Under the pieces are notes generated by a model that was given only the letters and a program-made list of their open reading frames with translations, was not told the DNA's origin and made no database searches. 64,000 nt of DNA from Ipomoea triloba (taxonomy: Eukaryota > Streptophyta > Magnoliopsida > Solanales > Convolvulaceae), in contig NC_044916.1 of assembly GCF_003576645.1 (NCBI RefSeq), positions 17,241,599 through 17,305,598 of the forward strand, given 5' to 3'. Position numbers and translations under genes: made by a program. This document shows positions 55,572-64,000 of the stretch, in pieces (the stretch's first letter is position 1; each line of letters opens with the position of its first letter).

Positions 55572-58228
55572 ATGGATGTTAATCAACTTGCTGAGCACTG
55601 TTCGGACTTGGTCATTGATGGTGAGGAGATTGGAGGTTTGGACGTGCCCGAAGAGTTGGCTGCGACTGAAACTGCTCCACACTGGGACCTGGTAGGCTGT
55701 TTCTTGACTGATCGTACCATCAAGTTTGATCATATGCAGCAGGTGTTTGCTTCCGTCTGGCGGCCTATGATGGGTATGAGGGTTCTCTCGCTGGAGGACG
55801 ATCGCTTTCTTTTCCAGTTCCCTCATGCAAAGGACATGCATCGGGTTATAGACGATGGCCCGTGGTCGTTTGAGAATCAGACTTTTGTGTGCAAAGAGGT
55901 CCCCTCGGGTACTAGGCCGGAGGATGTGATATTGGATACGGTGATGTTCTGGGTGCAGATTCATGACCTCCCAACTGCTTATGCTAAACCCGAGTTCATC
56001 GCTCAAATAGGGGATTATGTGGGTTCCTTTGTTCTAGAGGATCTGAACAACTTTGGTGGTACTTGGAGAAGGAGTTACTATCGCATAAGGGTTGCGATAA
56101 GGATAGTTGAACCATTGAAGAGAAGGATGAAACTTAACCGCAAGGATGGGTCTTCTCATTGGGTTTCGTTTAAATACGAAAGAATGAGTACTTTCTGCTT
56201 TTGTTGTGGTCTTTTAGGCCATTCGGACAAATTTGTTAGGAACATATTGTAATAGGTTTTGATGATACCAAATGTAACCTATAATCCCCTAAGTCTCGAA
56301 AGATAGAAATTATATGTAAGTTCGACAAGTAAACTAAGAGCGAAAATACAACCGGGTAACTTGAGCTCAACTCGGAAAATATTTAAGCTTAAGGTAAACT
56401 TGTGTGAACATCTTAGAAAGTCTCGTGTTGTAATCTTATAGATAGATCAGAAGAAGGCACAGGACAACACTGGAGGAATAAGGGTCTGCGAGACATCAAC
56501 TAAGTCTCGAGACATAAGCAGAGTCCGAGAGATAGGATCTCTCGATACAACAACCCAGTTCGAGACATAAGCAGAGTTCGAGAGATAGATCTCTCGATAT
56601 ATGGGGATCAAGACATCAAACAATCGAGACATCAATCTTGGTCTCGATAAACTGACATTTCTCCAAAAGGCTGAATGACGGTCAGGAAGCATGAATAAAG
56701 TTTGGAGAAGAAGAATATCATGGAGATAAAATATTAAGGAGGTGCCAGAAGTGGATGCCACATCAGAATTCCACAACAAACGGATAGAAGGTGCACTAAT
56801 CCAAAGTCGGTCTTATTCCCTAAAACGAGGATCAATGGGAATTTAAAAAGAGTAACTTTTACCAAAAGTAGCAAGTGGAGCATGGACTCAAGAAAGTGGA
56901 TTATGGAATATCCACTACCAAACAAAAGGTTCAAGTTACAAGACCACCACTCCGTGAAAAATGCTGAAAAGATGCAAGTCCCATACATAGCATGGGAAAC
57001 AGATTTCAAACGGAATAATTTTCCCTCCAACGGAATTATTCCTTAACTCTCATATAAAAAGGACGTGAAGACACAAGTTAAAGAGGGGAAGTTTCGTCAG
57101 AGAAAGTCGATTCATTCGAAAATCTTAAGAGGTGTCTGATTAAAACGTTCAAAAGTGCAAGTGCTCAACTGGGAATATCATCATGATATTCAAAACAGCG
57201 AGAAAAACACATCTTAGTGTTTGAGAGAGTTACAAAGCTTAAACTGCTATACATCTAGAAGGTGACCGAAGCTGCTCTAACATCGAAGTTGATTCAACGA
57301 TAGCTTTTGGTCAGATTGGAGCTTGTTACACTCAACTGTGACAACCAAAGGTCCTTGCTTTGGATTAAGCAAGAAGAGGCGGAGTAACCTGGCAGCTGTC
57401 TAGTGAAGATCCTGAGGCTTGAGGCGGGCTTGGTGATCAAAGCTCAAGTGCTCGATAGGTGGAGTAACAAGAAGCGGGGCGAAAAACCTGAGGCTTGAGG
57501 CGGGCTTCGTGATCAAAGCTCAAGCGCTCGATATTGTACTAAAAAGGGAAGTTTTAGTGCAATCCTTCCAGGGAGTTTCTGGAAGAAGAGTGGACGTAGG
57601 CGGGTTGGCCAAACCACTTAAAAATCTCTCTCGCATTTACTTTCTGCTTTTATCTCTCGCTATCTAACTCTCGAACTGCACTGCATATAACCGCACCTCT
57701 CGAACTAACTCAAACTCGTGCTAACTAAAAGGGGATAACTTTTCCGCTGCGCATAAAACTTTGTCTTCATCTTGTGAGGTATTGGACCTAAACATCCTAA
57801 GTCCAATACACACGAGAAGTCGAAAAAGATTTGCAAAATCTTATACAAGTCTATTCACCCCCCCCTCTAGACTTGTACCCCATCCCCTTGGGACCAACAA
57901 AATTCTGCCGCAAGGTTTATGAGGAGGGAATACCGCCCGAAGCCTTCCTTATGGGGCTTGGATGCGTGCTGGTTCGAGACGACAGGTTCAGCCAGTGGGT
58001 GCTAAATGGTTGCTTGCGGAGTTACCTGATAAACCTGTGGTGGTTGTTTCAAAGCCTGTTGATCAGAAACTGTCTCTTGCTGTTTTTGAGGAGGGGAATG
58101 GTCTGCAAGGTGACCTAAAGCGTCGAAGGGAAGAGAGTGGTAGCCGGGGTAAGGATGTTGTGATGTTTGATGCTCCAAAAAACTTGTCATTGGCGGGACT
58201 GGAAGACCAGGCCCGCCCATCTCAATGA
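55572..58228 (+). pseudogene. LINE ORF1 (DUF4283 + CCHC), split by solo LTR
   Basis: ATG 55572. The first part (55572-56233) carries a DUF4283-like domain (PHWDLVGCFLTDRTI, GPWSFENQTFV, FWVQIHDLP) and the start of a zinc knuckle (CFCCGLLGH). The second part (57905-58228) begins with the last Cys of that knuckle, and ORF1 ends at TGA 58226-58228. The protein would bind LINE RNA; that is known for ORF1p of plant L1s. The only large defect visible is the LTR, inserted within the CCHC motif. Confidence 0.85.
56234..57899 (+). mobile_element. Solo Ty1/copia LTR, 1666 bp, TSD AAATT
   Basis: Runs TGTTAGGAACA...GGGACCAACA. Perfect 5-bp duplication AAATT at 56229-56233 and 57900-57904. Same family as the LTR at 3385-5063, opposite orientation. 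No internal domain, so it arose by LTR-LTR recombination. Confidence 0.93.
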
Positions 58229-61200
58229 GTACTTTAAGCTGGAACTGTCGAGGAATGGGTAACCCTCGAACAGTTCGTGAACTCTTGGGCATGGTGTCCA
58301 AGCAACGACCCGAAATTGTTTTCTTAATGGAAACGAAAGCTTGTTCGAACCAAATGGAAGTTGTGAGAGTTAAGATGGGGTACGAAGGTATGTTCTGTGT
58401 TGATCGTGTGGGCATGAGTGGTGGCCTAGCTGTCTTCTGGAAGGACTCATGGATGGTCAACCTTCTTGGCTATTCTACTAATTTTATTGATGTCGTTGTC
58501 TCTATGCCGGGCAAACCTCAATGGAGACTGACATGCTATTATGGTTTTCCTGAAAGGTCTAAACGCCAACAGTCATGGGATCTTATTCGCCAACTTAAAG
58601 GGTGCTCGTCACTTCCCTGGTTGATTGTGGGAGATTTCAACGACTTATCGTGCCATTCTAAGAAGCGTGGCGCTCATCCTCACCCGAACTCGTTACTGGA
58701 AGGTTTCAATAATGCACTTGCAGATTGTGGTCTAACTGATTTGGGGATGGTTGGCAGCAGATTTACATGGGAGCGTGGGAGAGGTACGGATTCTTGGGTT
58801 GAAGAAAAATTGGACAGGGCTGTCGCAACAATAGACTGGATAGACATAGTTGGAGATGCTAGTGTGCATGGTATCACGGCACTAAGTTCTGATCATAACG
58901 CCATTTTTATGAGCTTGAGGCCGCCAGTGGTACGAAACTCGCGTAGAACATTCAAGTTTGATTCTGCATGGATTCTTGATGATGGGTGTCGCCGTATTGT
59001 AGAAGCTGCCTGGAGACAGTCATATGGTTTGTGCTTTCAAAAGCGAGTTGATGACTGTGGTCGTAGATTATGGAGATGGGGAGGGGAGTATTTTAATCGG
59101 TTTGGGCGTCGTATTACCACGTTAAAGACACGACTGGGTATGTTGAGAGAGTCAAGAAATCCGAATGACGTGCGTGCCTATATTCAGCTTGAGAAACAAC
59201 TATGGGTTATGTTGGCTCAGGAGGAATTGTTCTGGAAGCAAAGATCAAAGCAGCTTTGGTTGACGCAAGGTGATCAAAATACCAAATATTTCCACAAAAC
59301 CACTTCATCCCGTCGGCGCAATAATCTTTTGTCACGACTGAAGAATGAGCAGGGTCTGTGGTTAGAAGGCCAACCTATGGCGGAGGAGGTTTTAAGCTAC
59401 TATTCGCACATCTTTTGCACGGCTGGGTCTACGGTGGATCTATTTAAACGTGTACAGACCCGGGTATCACCTGATATGAATTTGGAGCTTCTTCGACCGT
59501 TCACAATCGAGGAGGTTAAGGTTGCATTGTTTGCTATGGCTCCGGAAAAATCTCCAGGTCCAGATGGAATGACCCCGGCTTTTTATCAGCATTTTTGGCC
59601 GTTTGTGGGACGTGACCTTGCTGATTTTGTGTTGGGATGTTTAAACAACTGCACCCTTCCGGATGGTATGAATGATACCAACATTGTCTTGATCCCAAAA
59701 AAGAAAGTTCCTGAGCGAACTACTGATCTTCGACCTATTGCGCTTTGTAATGTAGCGTATAAGGTGATGGCGAAGGTTTTAGCAAATCGAATGAAGACTG
59801 TTCTTGATGTTATAATCTCTCCAACTCAAAATGCCTTTGTCCCTGACCGTTTACTTTCAGATAATATTATTATGGCAGGGGAGATAAGTCACTTTTTAAG
59901 GCGAAAGAGAACTGGAATGGTGGGATGGGCAGCTATGAAAATTGATATGGCTAAAGCTTACGACCGGATGGAATGGTCCTTCCTGGAAGGGATGATGAAG
60001 GCGTTAGGTTTTGCCCAGGAATGGATTGTGCTGATTATGTTATGTGTGTCAACTGTCAAGTATCATATTCTCGTTAATGGCGATACAGCGGGTACAGTAA
60101 TTCCTACGCGAGGAATAAGGCAAGGGGACCCGCTTTCTCGTTATCTTTTTATCTTGTGTGCTGAGGGTCTCTCTATTTTACTACAACAGGCTAAGGGGAG
60201 AGGGGATATTCATGGAGTTCGTGTCGCTAGGGGTGCCCCCCGGTTTCACATCTGTTCTTCGCTGATGATAGCCTTCTCTTCTTTAGGGCTGATCATCAGG
60301 AAGCTCATTCGTGTTGCGCTGCCTCCAGGATTATTGTTTTGCGTCGAGTCAGGCTATCAACTTTGATAAGTCAGCTATCATGTTCAGCTCGAATACGCCT
60401 CCTGCTGCGAGGGAATGTGTGGCTAGTTGCTTTGGGGTGCAAATCTCGAACGATCTAGGACGCTATTTGGGCTTACCGGCGTGTATGGGGCGTAACAAAT
60501 CCGATGTGTTCAGGTTCCTTGAACAGCGTGTGAGGGAACGAGTTGGCAATTGGCAGCAACGCTTTGTTTCTAAGGCGGGGAAAGAAGTTCTTATTAAAAG
60601 CATCGCCCAAGCCCTCCCCATATTTACTATGTCTGTTTACCTTATTCCTTCTCATACCTGTGATACTTTGGAGAAACTGATGAATCGGTATTGGTGGGGA
60701 GATGGGAGTACAAATGGGAGAGGTCTGCACTGGATGTGTTGGTCGCGCTTATGTGCCCCGAAAACATGTGGCGGCCTAGGTTTTAAGAAGTTACGTGAGT
60801 TCAATATTGCCCTACTTGCAAAACAGGGGTGGCGCATTCTAACTAGGCCTGAGTCATTGGTGAGTCGGCTGCTTAAGGCAAGGTATTTCCCCGCTACTGA
60901 TTTTCTTAATGCTCAACTGGGAAACAATCCCAGTTATATTTGGAGGAGTATCCTTGCGGGGCAAGATGTTCTGAGGAACGGGACTGTACGTAGGATTGTC
61001 GATGGTGTTGATACGAAAATCTGGGAATGGCCTTGGCTCGCAGACACTGGGGACCCTACGTTGCGTACTCCACGGAATCCACAACTGAGCGATGCTAAAG
61101 TCAGTGGTCTTATGACAGCGGATGGGAAGTGGGATATTGAAGTTCTGAATGATTTATTTAATGCTGAAGATATTCCCAGGATTCTTGCCACCCCAATTTC

Positions 61201-62239
61201 TTCAGCTTTGCGTGATGCATGGGGGTGGAAGGATGATATAAAGGATGTGTACACAGTGAAGCATGGTTATCATTTTCTTACTGGAATGCAAAATAATACC
61301 AACACTATGATGGGTTTCACTGCATGGGACAAAATTTGGAAACTCCCAGTGCCTCCTAAGGTACGTAATTTACTTTGGAGAACTATACGGAATATTTTGC
61401 CAGTTCGTGAAAATCTTAAATCTAAGAGGGTGTTTGTTGGTGGAGGTTGTGTATTCTGTGCTTGTCCTTTTGAATCTACAGAGCATCTTTTTTGTCATTG
61501 TGTTGTTGCATGTCAGTTATGGGGAAGTGTGGATGTGCTGAATGGAACTGATTTTGTTGAATTTGTAGAGACCATGCTCCGTAGTACTGATACCCAACTT
61601 GGTGTTCGTATGGCAGCAATATTTTGGACACTATGGCAGGCACGCAATGATGTGGTGTGGAGAAGTGGTTTGTGGTCCGTTCAAGGGCTTCAAAAGCAAG
61701 TGGATTGTTTGTGTTCTCTTTGGCAGGATCTTAAAATACTGAATCCGTCATGTAAGCCACCTAGAACTGTCGTGCAATGGAGTCCTCCTTCTTTGGGGAG
61801 ATTAAAGTGTAATGTTGATGCAGCCGTGTTTGGTGATAGGGCTGGATTTGGAGCAGTGGTTCGAGACCATAACGGTGCGTTCGTTGCTGCGGCTGGGTGC
61901 AGTCTAGAGTGTGGGAATGACCCATATTTGGCGGAGGCTATGGCGGTCAGAGAGGCTTTATCTTGGATTAAAGGATTTGGTTGGTCTAATTTAAATGTTG
62001 AATCAGACTGTTTAAATTTTTGTAACGCATTTAATTCCTTTGGTTTGGATTTGTCGTATGTTGGTTTGGTTGTTAAGCAATGTCGTCTCATTGCTAGCGA
62101 TATGGGCATTGTTGTTGTGCGTCATATCGGTAGGTCAGCGAATCGAGTGGCTCATGCTTTGACTAGGGCAACTGGTTCTTCGCCTGTGTTTAGTTCGTGG
62201 GTTTCGGCCCCTCCTACTTGTATTGCGAGTTTCTTCTAG
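58225..62239 (+). pseudogene. LINE ORF2: endonuclease, reverse transcriptase, zf-RVT, RNase H
   Basis: ATG at 58225 overlaps the ORF1 stop as ATGA. Domains in order: APE endonuclease (WNCRGMGNP, METKA, GDFNDLSCH, SDHNAIF); RT (KSPGPDGM, LIPKKK, LRPIALCN, KIDMAKAYDRMEW, GIRQGDPLS); the FADD box is present near 60252 but in another frame because of an indel in a C run at about 60235; a second frame change near 60315 returns to the long frame 60311-62239, which holds thumb, zf-RVT (CVFCACPFESTEHLFCHC) and RNase H (KCNVDAAVFG, AEAMAVREAL, ESDC, RSANRVAHAL). Roughly 1,330 codons, normal for plant L1. Apart from the two clustered frameshifts it is well preserved, so the insertion is probably young. 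Confidence 0.9.
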
Positions 62240-62270
62240 TTAATGAAGTTTATTACTTTTCAAAAATAAA

Positions 62271-62499
62271 TGGCATTTATATATATACATTGATGGATAT
62301 ATTAGAGATGGACTCCGACCTGAAGAGGAGGGAGACGACCCGAGGAGCAGCGCGGAGGACGACCTCGTCACAGGCGACCTCGTCATGGGTAGAGCCTCAA
62401 CATTTTAGTCTCAAACCTATGATACTGATAGAGTTTGAAATTTGATAATAATACATGAGGCTCGAGGAAATAACTAAAGGATAACATATTATCAGCATC
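62271..62499. other. Spacer between LINE and SLU7, includes SLU7 3' UTR
   Basis: A short GGAGGACGACCTCGTC-rich patch at 62318-62390. The minus-strand SLU7 3' UTR and poly-A site should lie here; no strong AATAAA was found. Confidence 0.4.
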
Positions 62500-64000
62500 T
62501 CAATGTAGAAAATCCTTCATTGGATCATCATGGTGGATCTTCTTCATTCTATATGCCTCCATTTCTTCGGGTGTGACCTGGAAGGCAATTACATGAATGG
62601 TCAAGATGAGGAGATGATGGGGTATGAATACAAGAAAAGAAATGAAGAGAGCAGCATATATACCTCATTATCATACTTCACATTATATTTCCGTTTCCTT
62701 TCATCTTTCACTTCTCTTCTCCTTTCATCCTCCTGGTTATACAACGTAGTAAAACATGCATCAAAAGATGTTTTTGAATTTATAAAAATCCACATGTAAG
62801 GAGAAATTATTGGTTGTGTACAGGGCACATACCTTTTTGAGTGCTTCAGCCAATTGTTTGTCATCGAGAACCAAATCATCCGGTATATCAGTTCCCCATG
62901 TAGCAAGTTTCTTCTGCTCAGTTGGTGTATGGGCATCTGGATGATTCATAATCGATTTAGATGACATATACATATATACAAATAACATAAAACTTGGAAG
63001 AAATGGCCAATATTAACTTACCTTCTGTAGCTTCTTTGCGAGCAATATTGGCCTTCATTAGATCACCTGCAGCTTCAGCTGCTTCAATTCCTGCTGTTCC
63101 TGTGCAATAACTGTTTCGGATGGTCTGTTTGCAACACTTGTAACCCCATTGGTTGTCCTTCCACCACGAACCCCAAACAGTGGTGTGATTATTGATGAAA
63201 ACATCTTCTTCATATTTGCTCCTAGGAAGTGACATCTCCTGCACACAAAATCTTATTAGACCCGAATAAGATTATTCACTCAAGAAAACAACACAAATGT
63301 TGCAATGACATATTCCTATTCATTCCCAACTTCCCATATAAGACAATGGGGTTGGTACTGAATTTCCATATATAAAGTTAAGGTAAAAAGTCAAATTCAT
63401 ATGGCCCTCCCAAGTGAGAGGTCACAGGTTCAATCCCCAGTGGGGGCGTTGGCTCGTTGTGCTTCAGTAGGTTGAGAGAGAGTATGTATGAACAGATACT
63501 ACATTGTAACAGAGTCAATAGTATTCAAAAAAAAAAAAAAAAAAAAACTCTTATTTCAAAATATCACCTGTCCCTTCACAATCCTGCCAGTTCGATCATA
63601 TTCAACTTCTCTCTCACTTTGACCCAGTAAAAGTTCTCTAGGAAGTGTTTCCTCACTAGCTGCATTGCCATATTTCTCCATGATGGTGTCCTTGGTCTGG
63701 GACTTCAATTTGTCTTTACTGACTTTATAATTTTTATAAAGCAATTCAGCTTGGGAAGGAGCTGCTTGCATATGGATGTCATGGCCCTTCTCAAAAGATT
63801 CCCAAGCATGAATATTGAGCTGCTTGAACTCCAGTGCTTGACCACTTAATCTATTTTGGTTATCCCCCTATAACACAAATCAATCTTTGAATATAAGCAA
63901 GCAAATTACTATGGAATAATATTTTGTTTAAATAACAAAACTTACAGCATAGAACTTCTCATTTGGATCCATATCTGGAAGGGGGTCTTCACGCATGGAC
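62500..64000 (-). CDS. SLU7: Pre-mRNA splicing factor SLU7, C-terminal half (partial)
   Basis: Minus-strand exons: 64000(continues)-63946, 63867-63568, 63238-63022, 62936-62833, 62732-62664, 62577-62500 (stop TGA); all junctions AG/GT. The encoded order matches SLU7: [14 protein letters not shown], then [157 protein letters not shown]7 acts in the second catalytic step of splicing, helping 3' splice-site choice in the spliceosome; its CCHC knuckle is N-terminal and lies outside the window. Reading frame is intact across all exons. One SINE sits in an intron. Ordinary housekeeping gene with very high family confidence. Confidence 0.95.
63385..63547 (+). mobile_element. SINE in SLU7 intron (antisense to gene)
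   Basis: Contains GAGAGGTCACAGGTTCAATCCC (box B), the family body TGCTTCAGTAGGTTGAGAGA and ACTACATTGTAACAGAGTCA, TAGTATTC and then 21 A. The clean poly-A suggests a recent insertion. Same family as 14690-14865. Confidence 0.85.

Larger units (their letters stand above)
55412..62270 (+). mobile_element. Near-full-length L1-type LINE with solo LTR insertion
   Basis: Contains a 5' leader, ORF1, ORF2 and a 3' end with TTCAAAAATAAATGG shortly after the ORF2 stop. Subtracting the solo LTR (56234-57899), the LINE is about 5.2 kb. A convincing target duplication was not found: CCATTTAA near 55408-55415 and GGCATTTA near 62270 are only suggestive. It lies about 230 bp downstream of the SLU7 3' end, tail to tail with it. 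Confidence 0.9.

Noticed and set aside
55416..56006. Minus-strand 196-codon ORF over LINE ORF1
   Set aside because: It is an antisense shadow of the DUF4283 coding frame, with no known domain.

Overview
The window is plant nuclear DNA. It has AT-rich intergenic sequence, GT-AG introns, LTR retrotransposons, LINEs, SINEs, MULE, PIF/Harbinger-type and Helitron-like elements, and both TIR- and CC-type NLR disease-resistance genes. The CC-NLR N-terminus resembles the R1-like family of Solanales, so a Solanales genome, possibly Convolvulaceae, is my inference; nothing here fixes the species.

Layout. 1-13,000 is a nested repeat block: a long Ty3/gypsy LTR relic with 49/59-bp tandem repeats, a minus-strand Ty1/copia 5' end (1.68-kb LTR, primer-binding site and start of gag), a 643-bp MULE with a perfect 9-bp target duplication, Helitron-like termini and TA microsatellites. 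13,184-16,627 is an intact two-exon gene of the condensation/acyltransferase fold. 16,630-23,090 is repeat-rich. 23,097-26,812 is a broken CC-NB-ARC gene split by a 5'-truncated copia. 28,993-32,710 is a decayed TIR-NLR lacking its TIR exon. 33,291-38,603 is a complete but decayed minus-strand copia, itself carrying a gypsy fragment. 39,201-46,902 is the most striking locus: an LRR/C-JID exon of TNL type spliced in phase to nine exons of a MEKK1-like MAPKKK kinase domain. 49,491-49,838 (minus) is a SAUR gene. 55,412-62,270 is a near-full-length LINE with a solo copia LTR inside its ORF1 zinc knuckle. 62,500-64,000 (minus) is the 3' half of the splicing factor SLU7.

Biology. The conserved genes (acyltransferase-like, SAUR, SLU7) are isolated islands with ordinary structure. 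The centre is an NLR cluster wrecked by transposons. The key candidate novelty is a TNL-MAPKKK fusion, analogous in parts (not order or origin) to Arabidopsis WRKY19/MEKK4. Its LRR/C-JID module is present twice, once on each side of the copia insertion, and its kinase lacks the usual ATP-binding lysine and third glycine of the P-loop while keeping the HRD and DFG motifs. This suggests an integrated decoy or pseudokinase. All exon borders were inferred by eye.
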